Shown: positions 1 to 11,329 of the stretch, piece by piece
Layout: the number at the start of each line of letters is the position of its first letter
How positions within the stretch are numbered: position 1 is the first letter of the stretch
Assembly: GCA_023055425.1 (NCBI GenBank)
Contig: JALGPY010000077.1
Coordinates: 169,283-233,282, forward strand
From: Linanthus parryae
Taxonomy: Eukaryota; Streptophyta; Magnoliopsida; Ericales; Polemoniaceae
Length of the DNA stretch: 64,000 nt
Reading direction: 5' to 3'
The notes under the pieces: model-generated
What the model was told of the DNA's origin: nothing
The model's database searches: none
Seen by the model: the letters and a program-made list of their open reading frames with translations, nothing else
Made by a program: the position numbers and the translations under genes

Positions 1-1
1 A

Positions 2-2356
2 GACATCGAACGTCATTGCCTTGCTTTATTCTTTGTGATAGAGAAGTTGAGACACTATTTTGCATCGCACAAAGTAGTGGTGGTCACCAAAAGCGACCCC
101 ATAAGATACTTGCTAACTCACACTACTCCGGGCGGGAGATTGGCGAAATGGTACATGACCATCTCTCAATACGATATCACATGCGTAAAACCAAGAGCGA
201 TCAAGTCGCAGGCGGTAGCAGATCTGTTGGCACAGTTTCCCGACAACAGCCACGAACCCGTGATCGAGGAAGAGCTCGAAGGCCCTGAAATCTACGCGAT
301 CGACGTGCCCTATTGGACCCTCCACTTCGACGGTTCGTCAATCAGAAAAGGCGGAGGCATTGGGATAGTCTTGACAAAGCCAGACGGGGAAGTCATACAG
401 ATGTCCGCAAAACTCAACTTCGCAGTCACGAACAACGAGGCGGAATACGAGGCTCTTATCGCGGGGCTCCGCGCGGCGAAAGCTTTGGAAGTGAGCAACT
501 TAACGGTCATGGGAGATTCCAAACTGATTGTTAAGCAAGCCTCGGGCGAATATGGTTTAAAGGAGATCAACCTCCTGTCATACCGCACCCTAGTGCAAAA
601 GCTGATGCAGCAATTCTGCGACGTGAAATACGAGCACAAGCCCCGAGCGGACAACAGGCATGCAGACGCCTTAGCAACTCTGGGATCTAAGGTCAGCATA
701 GACAAATGCCCCGCAAGGATTTCCATCGAAGTACGAACATCGTCGGCATTAACAGAAGATGCGTGCGACGACGAACACATGGATGACGCAGACTGGCGAA
801 AAGCAATCCTGCAAGCTATTGCGAAAGGCACCAGCAGCGAAAGCTGGGCACTCACGAAAGGATACTGCATCCACGACAACACCCTTTACTACAAGGGTCC
901 TGGAGGAATACTCATGCGATGTGTCTCCGAGCAAGAGGGACAACAGCTGTTAGAAAAGATTCACCAACACGCTTGCGGGGAAAGCGAGGTGTCAATCTAC
1001 AGGAAAGCTCAGAGATATGGCATTCATTGGCCAGGCATGTCAACAGCTGCAGCCCTGATACAAGGGAAGTGCGAAAGTTGCGCACTAATCAAAGATTCTC
1101 TACTCGTCGCTCTAACCGATGACGACACAGACTGGAGGAAGCCATTGTTTGAATTCCTCACCCAGGGCACTGTACCCGAATCGAGAAAAGAAGCCGACAA
1201 ATTGAAGAGAAAAGCGTCTCGATATGTGGTTCAGGAAAACCTACTTTGGCGAAAAGGTCACGAGGGCAACTTGCTGCGATGCCTAGACGGCAGGGAAGCA
1301 CAAGAAGTCATGGACCTTTCTCATCAGGTGGAACACCAGGGAGGTGCGAAATTATGCAGACAGCTCCTCTCAATCGGATACTTCTGGCCCACGATGGAAG
1401 TCGATTGCCGCACCAAGGTGCGACGCTGCCAAGAATGCCAATTCAAAGGGAACCTAGTGCACGCTCCCGCCGTGGATCTACATGCATTAGGGACGCCATG
1501 GCCATTTCACACATGGGCTTTGGACTTCATCGGCCCCATCCGACCAACGTCACATGGGAACCATTTCATTCTCACCGCAACCGAGCTGTTCACCAAATGG
1601 GTGGAAGCAATACCACTGAAGACGGCAAACGCGCTGGCTGTGGTCAACTTCATCCAGGAAAACATCGTATGCAGGTTCGGAATCCCAAATACCATTCTTT
1701 CAGATAACGGTACTCCTTTTGTTAATCGCCAGGTAGCTACGAAACTCGCGGAGTACAATATCAGGCAGATATGCTCTACCCCCTATTATCCAAAGGGAAA
1801 CGGACAAGCCGAAGCGACTAACAAAACGCTGTTGAGAATTCTGAGCAAGATGGTCGCAGATGACCACAAGAAGTGGGCCGACTCCCTTAACATAGCTCTG
1901 TGGGCCTACAGAACTTCTCCAAGGACACCCACAGGGGCCTCGCCATTTCTACTATGTTATGGGGCCGAAGCTGTAGTACCTGCGGAGGTCAGAGTCAATT
2001 CGGCAAGGCTGGCCTTCCATGCACTCTATGAAAATCAACGCGATCATGACTTAGTCTTGCTGGAAGAAAAGCGAGAACAAGCCAAAAGGACTAACAAGCG
2101 GTACCAAGAAAGAATCGCTCGCGCCTACAACAAGACAGTCCAGCGACGGGATTTCGCAGTTGGCGACCTGGTCTTGCGCGCATCTGACCACTGCATGCGA
2201 GAAGCAACTCACCCAAAGTTCGCAGCTAATTGGGAAGGACCCTTCGAAGTCACAGAAGTCTTCGATAGTGGCTACTGCAGCATACGAAGGTTGCACGGCA
2301 CAACCTCAACTCCAAGCTCAGTCAACATGCGCTGGATCAAGAAGTACTATCCCTGA
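2..2356 (+). CDS. Tat pol C-terminal part: RNase H remnant, second RNase H, duplicated zinc-binding module, integrase
   Basis: One frame is open from base 2 to the stop at 2354-2356, so the protein is truncated at its N-terminus by the window edge. Residue numbers count the first Met at base 35 as 1. Residues 1-70 resemble the tail of the retroviral-type RNase H (RHYFASH, GRLAKW). Residues 93-215 are a second RNase H with the acidic set D99 (LHFDGSS), E135 (NNEAEYEAL), D161 (MGDSKLI) and D211 (HADALA). Two similar linker plus zinc-binding stretches follow (about 249-350 and 363-470). The integrase core has D497 (LDFIGP), D557 (LSDNGTP) and E593 (GQAEATNK), with 35 residues between the last two, as in D,D35E integrases. 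A GPF motif near residue 731 matches the GPY/F module. No stop or frameshift is seen, so this part could still be functional. It acts in reverse transcription and integration. Confidence 0.93.
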   Translation, partial: DIERHCLALFFVIEKLRHYFASHKVVVVTKSDPIRYLLTHTTPGGRLAKWYMTISQYDITCVKPRAIKSQAVADLLAQFPDNSHEPVIEEELEGPEIYAIDVPYWTLHFDGSSIRKGGGIGIVLTKPDGEVIQMSAKLNFAVTNNEAEYEALIAGLRAAKALEVSNLTVMGDSKLIVKQASGEYGLKEINLLSYRTLVQKLMQQFCDVKYEHKPRADNRHADALATLGSKVSIDKCPARISIEVRTSSALTEDACDDEHMDDADWRKAILQAIAKGTSSESWALTKGYCIHDNTLYYKGPGGILMRCVSEQEGQQLLEKIHQHACGESEVSIYRKAQRYGIHWPGMSTAAALIQGKCESCALIKDSLLVALTDDDTDWRKPLFEFLTQGTVPESRKEADKLKRKASRYVVQENLLWRKGHEGNLLRCLDGREAQEVMDLSHQVEHQGGAKLCRQLLSIGYFWPTMEVDCRTKVRRCQECQFKGNLVHAPAVDLHALGTPWPFHTWALDFIGPIRPTSHGNHFILTATELFTKWVEAIPLKTANALAVVNFIQENIVCRFGIPNTILSDNGTPFVNRQVATKLAEYNIRQICSTPYYPKGNGQAEATNKTLLRILSKMVADDHKKWADSLNIALWAYRTSPRTPTGASPFLLCYGAEAVVPAEVRVNSARLAFHALYENQRDHDLVLLEEKREQAKRTNKRYQERIARAYNKTVQRRDFAVGDLVLRASDHCMREATHPKFAANWEGPFEVTEVFDSGYCSIRRLHGTTSTPSSVNMRWIKKYYP

Positions 2357-2520
2357 CTTCTCTTATTTCATACGTTTTATGATAACGTTGCTTAATGTCT
2401 CATGTTGCTATGATCGATGCAATCTCCTCTCCCATATGAGAGGATTGTAATCCTATCTCTCCCATATGAGAGCGTTATAATAAAAGAATTCTCCCAAATG
2501 AGAAGTTCATATTTCTAGCC
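2357..2520 (+). repeat. Palindrome cluster directly after pol
   Basis: CTCTCCCATATGAGAG occurs at 2427-2442 and 2457-2472, with a degenerate copy near 2490-2505. The core CTC.CATATG.GAG is a perfect dyad, so each copy could form a small hairpin. It lies in the 3' untranslated part of the Tat element. Confidence 0.7.
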
Positions 2521-2569
2521 GTTTATATTGCTCTATTTAATTTGTTATTACTGTTAACAATGATTTATT

Positions 2570-3450
2570 CGCTGCAATAGCAATTTATACAACCGCGATC
2601 CTAAGTGATCATCAAAGCCTATCTCTTACGATAGCAGCAAATACAAACGCGATCCTAAGTGATCATCAAAGCCTATCTCTTACGATAGCAGCCAATACAA
2701 ACGCGATCTTAAGTGATCATCTAAAGCCTATCTCTTACGATAGCAGCCAAATACAAACGTGATCTTAATTGATCATCTAAAGTCTATCTCTTACGATAGC
2801 AGCCAAATGCAAATGCGATCTTAATCGATCATCTAAAAGCCTATCTCTTACGATAGCAGCCAAACGCAAATGCGATCTTAAGTGATCATCAAAGCCTATC
2901 TCTCACGATAGCAGTCAACACGAATACGATCTTAATTGATCATCTAAAGCCTATCTCTTACGATGGCAGCCAATGCAAATGCGATCTTAAGTGATCATCC
3001 AAAGCCTATCTCTTACGATAGCAGCGAAATACAAAAACGATCTCAATCGATCATCTAAAGCCTATCTCTCACGATAACGGTTTATACAAATGCGATCTTA
3101 TATGATCTTCTCAAGCCTATCTGTTACGATAGCAATTTATACGCAAAGTGATTTTCGTTGATCACCCAAGCCCGTCTGTTACGGCGGCAACGTAAGTGCA
3201 GAATCATCTTATTGGATCTTCTAAAGGTCTATCTGCTGCGATAGCAATTTATGCGAGAAACGATCTCAAGCAATTCTCTAATAAAGCCTATCTTCTATGA
3301 TAGCAATTCGCACCACTCAACGATCTTAATTGATCTGTTAAAAACTATCTGTTACGATAGCAAAGTTGTGAACATGATCTCATATGATTTACAACGACCA
3401 ACTACAAGCCCATCCGTCAAGATGGCACAGCTGCGAAATTACGATCTCGA
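2570..3450 (+). repeat. Tandem repeat block, about 54-60 bp period, two palindromes per unit
   Basis: About fourteen units follow one another. The first starts (GCGATC) fall at 2595, 2649 and 2703, a 54-bp period that later widens to about 60. Each unit carries GATC-TTAA-GATC-like dyads and a CTATC-loop-GATAG hairpin (CTATCTCTTACGATAG). Units are near-identical at the left and decay to the right. Tat/Ogre elements are known for variable tandem repeats in the 3' untranslated region that can seed satellite DNA; this fits. Confidence 0.85.
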
Positions 3451-4821
3451 ATGATCTAGCGAAACATCTGCGAATTGACATCGCATATGTGAAATCATTA
3501 CATGACATTATGCAAGGCAAAACAAGCCGCAACGCATGCGAAATTGTATTTTGTTGCAAAGAGGGCAGATAATACAAAAGCTATATATCATTATGAGTCA
3601 TATGACTTACAATTTATCTATCTAGATAACAGCTTACAAGCGAAAAGCTCGAATCTAACTACGCAGCCAACATGGCTTACAATACATTCGAAAAATGGCT
3701 GATAAGCCAGCAGAGACACGGTACGGAAACCCGGACTGCAAAGAGTGAACCCCCCTGGCTTCAAACGCCGGCTACACAATGCCCAGATCTGCGGGTGAAC
3801 ATCTGTAGCAAGGGGGACCTTGCTCTAAAAAGAGCCACATGAAGCCGTACGCTCGACATCCTGCTATCCGACAAGACCGTTGTCAGATACGCTCCCCATT
3901 ACATTTGCCCAAGGAACCACCGGTTCCAGCGATCAAACTGCAAGCAGAAGCTCCAAAGGGCAAGGGCTCCTTGTAGACGGGGATGAACACAGCGGTTCGC
4001 AACCCTGAGTTCAAGAACGAAGAGGCAAGGAACCCTCCTCCAGGGATGCTGAAGAAGAATCCCGCCGTTCATTACGAGACGGTAGCACGGTCACTTCGGC
4101 GCTGCACCTTGCCACGAGGCGGCGGGAAACATGACCTGCACACATAATACACGAAGAAATTTCTTCGAACACACATGAGATATTATCTGCATCCTCTTTA
4201 TGATGGTTATAAAGAGCAATAAGCCTCATAAAGTGGATCTTGGAAACTATTTCTATAGCACAAAGCGCAAACTCAGGATTCAAAACTTGAAGTTGCCATG
4301 AATCAACGAAAAACAAGCGTTGAAGCCAGCAGTCGTAAGGACTCACGGCAAAACACATGTTTGGGATGAAGAACCCAAATGGCAAAGACAGGGCTTATAT
4401 AGACCCTGTGGAGACTCTTCGGTTGCCTAAGATGAGTCAGCAAAATTCAAAAAGAGGGTAAGTTCAATCACTTACGCCTTGAAAAGCGGTAACAATCAAT
4501 TACCCTACTAAAGGCTACGACGATTCAGTTGCGTATCCTAATAAATGACGGATAGTCATAATTCGGATGGACTTCCCAACGGAAGCGTGCTTATCTGCCG
4601 AGAAATTAGCGCGAAAATCAAGCAGAGAATCAATTGCTGATGTCATAATTGGATATGCACAGAAATGTCCAATCAAATCCCGAAAAGGGCAAAACGGGCA
4701 AACTCATTGTTTGTTGTTAAAAAAGAGGGGGGGAGAAACCCTAGCAACATTACATTAATGTTTCAAAACATTACATTAATGTCTAAGCCATTTTCCTGTT
4801 TTCTTTTCAAAATTCGAAAAG
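3451..4821. other. Non-coding stretch of the Tat element with a minus-strand TATA motif
   Basis: I see no convincing gene. A minus-strand TATATAA at 4396-4402 sits inside an inverted repeat (ACAGGG and CCCTGT on either side). A 124-residue minus-strand ORF (4011-4385) begins almost on top of it and resembles nothing I recognise. ACATTACATTAATGT occurs twice in a row around 4747-4783. A buried minus-strand LTR-like promoter is possible but I could not fix its ends. Confidence 0.4.
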
Positions 4822-7800
4822 TCAAAACAAATTCTTGATTAAGGAGTCTTGGGGCTCGAACTGCTCGCTCAGCTTCTCCACTTGTTTCACTTCTTGCTTC
4901 AGTAGCTCGCACTTGGCATTCATTTCGTGATACAGCTTCAAAGCTTCATCAACCTTTTGCTTTTGCTGCTCCACCTTCTGCATCTCAGCTGCGAGATTCT
5001 GGTGACCGAGTTTCAAAGTTACAGCTGCGCGAATCAGTGTAACTCTGTCCTTGAGGAATTTGAAACCAAGTCTGCCTTGGACTTTGAACAAGAGATTTTG
5101 GCACATGCCACACAGCAATTCAGCACTCTGGGCCGAAATGGTCGCAGGTGTAGCCGCAGACAGCTGCTCCAGTATCCAGATGGCTTCAGTAAGGAATAGC
5201 CTCCTGTCAAAAGGTCCAATCTCCAGAGATCTCACAAACGATCGGGGGTATCTGAGACGCATTCGAACCACCCAGTCTACATCGGTTTGCTTCAAACCTG
5301 AGACATCAAAAAAGAGTTATAATGTCAAAACTCGCAAGCAAATAATGCGACGTGTGAACGGTAAATCTTTACTTACCAGTGCCTTCCAGAATTTCATGAA
5401 GAGAAGGGATGCGGGCCACCGGGTTGTTCGAAGACTGCCCTCGCTCCATGGCTCTCCTATCAGCTGCGAGCTCCAACCTCTCATAGTCAGGAGGAAGAGT
5501 GTAGGCCGCACCAGCTGCGACTGCATTCCCAACCTGCGAGCCCCAAATGCTCCACGCAGGAATAGGTGCTTCTGGCTCAGTCATCGCCGGAGGCGAAGGG
5601 ACAGCCGAAGTCGCTGGGCGGAGGACACTCCCAGATGCGAAAACATTAGCATCACTTGTCCTTTCTTCCTCACCACCGGTACGGACACCTTCGTCCATCG
5701 GCACAGCATCAGCTTCGACATCATCGGAAAGTTCGATGACATCTTCGGGAGGCTCGCTTATGTGCCCAGCAGCTGCGACGGGCTTCTTGGTATGGGAGCT
5801 CGGAATTGGAACATGGGATGCAGAAGGCTGACTTCTCTGCTCCAGCTCAGGTTCCTCAGCATGACCTGCGATACCAAATGCGATAATGTGAGGTAACTTG
5901 TGTTATGAGTTATTTCGCTATCTTTACTAAAGCTAAGAATAAGCACCTCCACGCGAAGGTGGGATTGAGGTATCCTCATCGTACACTAGGGACGTGGAAC
6001 CGTGCCCTATCAGTGTGTCCTCACTAAGCAAATCTTTAAGAGAAGCGTGACCTGGGATGCGAGTAAACCAGTCATGATTTTGCCTCAAGTGGCTACAGCC
6101 TAGTATGTGCATATCACTCAAAACAATTACCTGAGGGTTCTCCGCATTTGCTTACCAACCAACGGCGAATGTCAGGCTTTGACACACCGTGCTTTAACGC
6201 ACCCACAATTACATCTCTATAAGTAACTGCGAGATTGAAGATCTCACCTTTATTGCCACCTGCGATCTCTTCGAAGTCCGCTTGGACTTGCTCTAGCTCT
6301 GCTGCATCCTCTCCGGGAACCTCATCTTCCTCCTCCACATGAGGAGCCACTTCTTCGGGAAGCTCGTCTTCCTCGCCAACTGGACGCACTAAGTCGTCAA
6401 CATGCTGCTCTTCGAGGCTCCGCTGTTTCACACGCTCGAGCTCCTCTTCCTCTCGCTGCCTTCTTCTTTCAGCAGCCTCCGCGGCTGTCTTCCGGGACTC
6501 AGCAAGAACATCCTCGCTTATAGGATCATCTGAAATGCCAGAATGGGCATCTCTCTTTTTCCTCTTGGCCACAAGGCCACCAACGGCTTCATCATCATCA
6601 TCTGCGAATACATAATTGGTTCAAAGAAAGGAACTGCAAAGAAGTCATGATAAAGGGCAAGGAGATGCGACGGAAGTACATCCTGACTCTTCCTCGCGCA
6701 TCACAACTGTTCTTTCTTCTTCTTCATCACTTACCTGGGGCTCCTGCCTCTCTTCCTCTTCCTCTTGGTTGAATGGAACGAAAGTCTCAACTGCGAGATC
6801 TTTTCGCACTTTGCTGGGCATACGACCCTTGCCTTTGTCCTTGATGGAAAGGGACCTCACTGGGGGAGAAGCTGGAGCACTCCTAGGGGAAGAAATCGTA
6901 ATTCCCTTTTGCCTAGGTCTTTTCACTCTCGGCGCCGCAGTCGCTGGAGGGGACGGGTCATCTCTAGGAGGAGACGGAGCCGGAGGGTTGTCTATCAGCG
7001 AGTCAGCAAAAGTATTCATGACTGCGCGAACCCTTGTTTCAACCTCGGCATCCATCCTCCATGCTAGCCGGAACGACTCCCCTTTTCTTCTGGTGGCAAC
7101 AATGGTGTTCACCAGCGATTTGGAGCGATCACCAGCTGCGAACCTCCGCACATGACACTGAAGCAGTACAGAACGAAAAGCATCAGCGCAAGGAAATCAA
7201 AAAGCTTAAAGCACACAAAGAAATTGCTTACCTCAGCAAACGCCTTGCTATATTTGATGACATGCGTGTCGCCCTTCTTGATTGCGTCGACTTGCTCCTT
7301 CAGAATGAAATCGGGGCACAAATGGTTCTCGCGGTCCCACAGCGAGTAGCAACCATATTCAGACTCGCTCAAACTGCAATTGGGGCGAAACGGAAAAGAG
7401 TTTCTTTTGATCAAGGGGGCCCTTCCTGGCTGCGCCGCCGCCTCCGTCTCAATCCTCGTTTGCTGGGCAACCCAGTATGCGAGCCAGTTCTGGGAACAAC
7501 CACCCTTGCGAGTTCCCGCAGGTTGCTCAAAGGGAAGATTGCTCATGAAGACCGTCTTGCACTCCTTTGTCAGCAAACGCTTGTAGCACCCTCTGATAAT
7601 AGACTGGGGCCAGATCGATGGGGCCACCGCATCGAAACCAAACTGAGGAGAGACCCGAGTGGGGTCAACATCCACTGTAAGCCTTTCATACCTTGGTGCG
7701 AGCTCACGAATATGCTCTGCAAGGGCAGGAAGGGAACCTCGCAGACACCAACAAAAGAACTCACGATAGCGCTCGTGGAAATGCGGCCCCTTTTCAAAGA

Positions 7801-9112
7801 GAAGTTCTTCTGACAAGACCATACCTTTGGAAGGGTATAGCTTTGGAAACCACCGCACATTCTCGACACGTGTGGCATAGGGCCTGGCAGTAAACTCCTT
7901 TCGTTTGTCGCATATCAAACTCCAAGTACACTTGGTGTTGCTTGCTCCAAACCATCTCGCAGCCCTTCCGCTGTTGCGCGCTTCTGTCTCGCCTGGGGGA
8001 CACCACTTATCAAGTGGGAGGGGAGTTGGAGCATAAGACGGCCAGCGCTCGAAAACCCACATTGTCAAAAAGCTGATATTGACAAAGGTCAGAACATCGA
8101 GGCGGCCACGCGATTCCCTCATCGCCAGAACCAGCTGATCCAGCCTATAATATAGCGTGCCCAAGACCAAGGGTCCGAGTGCGACTCTCTGGCCAAGAGC
8201 GAGCCTCACGGCAAGTGGCAGCACATGGTAGAAGACCCCGTCATGGGGGTGACCATCAATCAGATACCTCGACAGCCAAGCACAGAGAAAGGCACAAAGG
8301 GTCAAATGATAACCCTTGCCCTCTACGTAATTCTCGGCCTCCGGGTTCTCGCTCAAAAGCTTCTTAGTAATGCTGCTGTTCGCATAGTCTCGGAAGAAGT
8401 ACTGCAACCACTTGTTCCAGGTATTCTTCGCAGACGTATCAACCAGCTGCCAGTTCGGAAGAGGCTTTGTAGTGGTCCACCGAGTGGAGATTTTCTTTAC
8501 CTCTGCTAGGCACTCCTCCATCTGCGCGTACAAGGCCATTTCCGAAGATGTCCTCAAGTGACTCAAGGGGTCCACCTCGCCCATGGGGGAAAGCTCATAC
8601 AGCATTTGAACGTCCTCGAGCGTGGGGGCAGCCTCGAACTCAGCAAAATGAAACGTGTGAGTCGCAGGCGAGTAACGGGACAGAAGGTCTAGAAGCATGG
8701 ACTGATCCAACTTCACGGCAGCACCCTTCATAGCACGGATAGCAAAGTATACGCCGGCTTCATTGAGAGTCTCGGCGTGATGATCCAACACGTGGTCAAT
8801 CCACTCATCCATATAGTCCAATTTCTGGACGAACGCCTGAGTAGAAATCGCAGTGTATGGGAAGTGCCCATTCTCGATCCCCAATCGAACCACATCCTCG
8901 GAGCCAACCAACTCGAGCAAGGCTGAGTTAACTGGGCGAGTCAGTGTCAACAATCGCTCAACTGGAACAGGATCAGGCATCCTCTTCGCCTTCACCCTCG
9001 CATGATAAAAATCTTTTCCACCCAGAAAGGGGGCTTTTCGCCACAGAGCCTGCGGAAGCTCGGGCATCTCTTCATCTTCCTTGACGGGTCTAGTTACTCT
9101 TGTCTTGGCCAT
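4822..9112 (-). CDS. Antisense additional ORF of the Tat element, plant mobile domain-like, multi-exon
   Basis: Read on the minus strand, starting at ATG 9112-9110 (MAKTRVTRP). Exon 1 (7232-9112, 627 codons) resembles the plant mobile domain (aminotransferase-like) family, for example LTRPVNSALLELVG near its start and LPLAVRLALGQRVALGPLVL further on. It ends at a clean GAG|GTAAGC donor. Further coding blocks are 6735-7157 (Ser/Pro- and Glu-rich), about 6114-6601 (acidic, coiled-coil-like, starting DDDDEAVGG), 5377-5865 (ending ILEGTG|GTAAGT) and 4822-5297 (RYPRSFVRSLEIGPFDRR, then a Gln/Lys/Glu-rich coiled coil, stop at 4822). Most junctions show GTAAG donors and TTCGCAG- or TCGCAG-like acceptors. 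The junction between blocks two and three is unsure because the best donor and acceptor give the wrong phase. Tat elements are known to carry antisense ORFs of this family between pol and the 3' LTR. Function unknown. Confidence 0.75.
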
Positions 9113-9799
9113 TCCTGCGAAAGGGCAAGAAAAAGGGGGGAGAAATACCATACTTCAGTTTGAATTTTGGAATTCGAGATCTATGCAAAGGAAAGCAAAA
9201 CAGTTCCAGTACCGATTTCAGAAATCGGGGAGTCGCAAGATCCAACATTGTTGAAAGATTAAAACAAGGCAGGTTCAAAGGTCAAAGCCTCTTCACAAAT
9301 TTCATGGATTTACAGATTCAACGCAGTTCAAGGCAAACACTGGTATTTTAAATCAAAAGTAAACGAGGCCAACCTTGTTTCCTTGAAGCTTGCTTGGATA
9401 TGCACAATTGAAGAATACGATTTGCAGTTCTGAACTGGTGATTGATTATCTGGATCTGCTCTCGAAGATCTCCGGGTACCATTCACTTTAAGAGAAAGAA
9501 GTGATGCTTTGCAATAATGGGGATACAAGGTATTTATCCAAAAGAATGAAGGGTTGCGTCCCTTCAGTAGTCGAATCGCAACCGTCACCGTCGTATCGCG
9601 CAATCACAGGACGGGCTGACGTCACGCCTAAAACCCTAAAGGTCAGACGGCACGACTCTAGGGGTTTTAGGTCATAATGACACGCACGGGGGCTGAACTT
9701 ACCCGTATTTGAATTGGTGCGTGGCGGCGACGCGCATGCTGGTTTCCGCGCATGGAAGCCTATACAGCTATGAGCCTTCACGCGCAGAAAGGGGGCTAA
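9113..9799 (-). promoter_or_regulatory. Presumed promoter/leader of the antisense gene and end of the Tat internal region
   Basis: No coding sequence is seen. On the minus strand a TATA-like GGATAAATACC lies near 9528-9541, about 420 bases before the antisense start codon, a plausible promoter. On the plus strand the region ends with a purine-rich tract (AGAAAGGGGGCTAA, about 9786-9799) directly before the LTR, which is the expected polypurine tract for plus-strand priming. Confidence 0.5.
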
Positions 9800-10425
9800 T
9801 GTAGATACTGCTTTCTGACATGACAGATCTTGGCCACGTGGCAACCATCCAGCACACCATATTGTGCTCCACACACACAGGATCACCAGCCGAGCTGATC
9901 CATGTGGGGGCTGCGAGACAGAGCCCTCGCATACCACTGCACGGGACCTGTAGGGACTTAGTGGTTTGGAGGCTAGAGTAAGCCCTGTAGCGTGCGAGCC
10001 AAGCCCGCGCGCGACCTTTTGTAACTGTTTTGAGAGATCTATGACACGAGCTCCCTAGACCCGGTCAATCCGGTCAAACCCGGTCAACCTCGTAACGGTT
10101 CCGGTACTCGCGCACCACGTGCTCTAACGGTTCCTATATACTCGGACGAACGTGCCGTTATGGTTAAGCTAATTAAGCCGCCATTAATGGGCGCATTAAC
10201 CACACTACAACGGTCATGTTCTCCAGTATATATATATCGTTAACCTTTCCATACAAAGAAGAACACACTGCCATACGCGGAAGCTCTGCCAAACCTCTGT
10301 CTCTCTCTCAGACATTGCTACTGACTTACTCTCTCCCTACACACACCCTTACTCTTCCTGTGCGATCCCTGATCCACTACGCACGGTGTACACGGAGGTC
10401 TCCCTGCCGGAATCTCTTGTGCACA
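9800..10425 (+). repeat. 3' LTR of the Tat element
   Basis: It begins TGTAGATACTG immediately after the polypurine tract and ends TTGTGCACA, giving the canonical TG...CA ends and a length of 626 bp. A TATATATAT box at 10227-10237 is followed by a pyrimidine-rich R/U5-like region. Homology to copia gag starts a few bases after 10425, which confirms the right edge. Only one LTR copy is in the window, so the left edge rests on the polypurine tract and the TG. Confidence 0.8.
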
Positions 10426-11280
10426 AGGGTCTATGTCTTTCTCTGTTGAAGTCTTTGTTTCCAAAGTTTTTCTTCATTTTGAGAATTCTTGTCAAGTCTT
10501 TGGAAATCAAAGCAAATGGATCTTCATCATCACCATCCTCAGTTTCAAGGCTTTGAGTTCTCTCATTCTCTTTGGCTTTGATAGCTAAGTTCTTGAAACT
10601 TTCTGTGAGCTCTCCATCAGCTTCATTCATAGATTTTTCATGTGTCAGAAGCTTCCCTTGTAGGTCATCAATTTGTAGAGTTGAGAGATTCTGAGCTTCT
10701 TCAATAGCTGTGGTCTTTGGTTCCCACTTTGCCTTTGGAAGACTTCTTAGAATCTTCCTCACCTTTTCTTCATTGGAAAAATGTTTTTTGAGTCAATCAA
10801 GGTTGTTAACAATGTCTGCGAACCTCTTGAACATGTCTCTGATAGATTCATCTACATTCATCTTAAACATCTCATATTGCCTGAGATAGATGTTGATCTT
10901 GGTTTGCTTGACTTGACTGGTTCCTTCAAAAGTTATCACAAGTTTATCCTAAATTTCTTTGGCAGTAGTGCAGCCTGAAATCCTGTTGAATTCATCTGTA
11001 CTCAAAGCACAATACAAGATGTTAATAGCTTTGTAATTTTAGAGAATTGCTCTAATTCAGAAGAAGAGAGTGAGTCTTCAGATTTGGGAGTTCTAATCCC
11101 ATCTTTCTATGTGTAGAAAGTGTGAGGTCCATTCTGAATAATGGTCCAAAGCTCTATGTCTTGATCAATGATGAACATTTTCATCAAAGCTTTCTGGTGA
11201 GAAAAATTTTCTCCACAAAATAGAGGAGGTCTGTTAGCATCTCTTCCCTCTGAAAAACCACCATCACCTGCAGTACTCAT
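10426..11280 (-). pseudogene. Copia gag fragment
   Basis: From an ATG at 11280 the minus strand reads MSTAGDGG and then NRPPLFCGENF and MFIIDQDIELWTI, the start of a copia gag. A stop follows within about 60 codons and the frame shifts. Downstream the minus strand reads LLTHEKSMNEADGELTES and RILKMKKNFGNKDF, closely matching the gag at 40750-41000. The reading ends abruptly at the Tat insertion, before the zinc knuckle. It cannot make a working Gag. Confidence 0.85.
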
Positions 11281-11315
11281 GATCACCAGATGGTTAAATC
11301 TATACAGTGATACAA

Positions 11316-11327
11316 GATCTGATACCA
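11316..11327 (-). other. Primer binding site, initiator-Met tRNA type
   Basis: The minus strand has TGGTATCAGATC two bases after the LTR end, one mismatch from TGGTATCAGAGC, the usual copia primer site complementary to the initiator methionine tRNA. Confidence 0.8.
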
Positions 11328-11329
11328 AT

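Larger units (their letters stand above)
1..10425 (+). mobile_element. Ty3/gypsy LTR retrotransposon, Tat lineage, 5' part outside window
   Basis: The order is pol (RNase H remnant, second RNase H, integrase), a palindromic tandem repeat block, a long non-coding stretch, an antisense multi-exon gene, a polypurine tract and a 3' LTR ending at 10425. An extra RNase H of the D-E-D-D type between the retroviral-type RNase H and the integrase, tandem repeats after pol, and an antisense additional ORF are known features of the Tat lineage. The 5' LTR, gag, protease and reverse transcriptase lie before the window. The right end cuts into copia gag sequence, so this element inserted into a copia element. 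AGGGT at 10426-10430 is the likely 3' target-site copy; its partner is outside the window. Confidence 0.9.

Noticed and set aside
2570..3450. CRISPR-like regular repeats
   Set aside because: The units are tandem with no unique spacers, decay along the array, and lie in the 3' region of a plant retrotransposon.
6616..7155. Plus-strand ORF opposite the antisense gene
   Set aside because: It is a shadow of the acidic exon; the Ser-rich reading mirrors Glu/Arg-rich coding on the minus strand.
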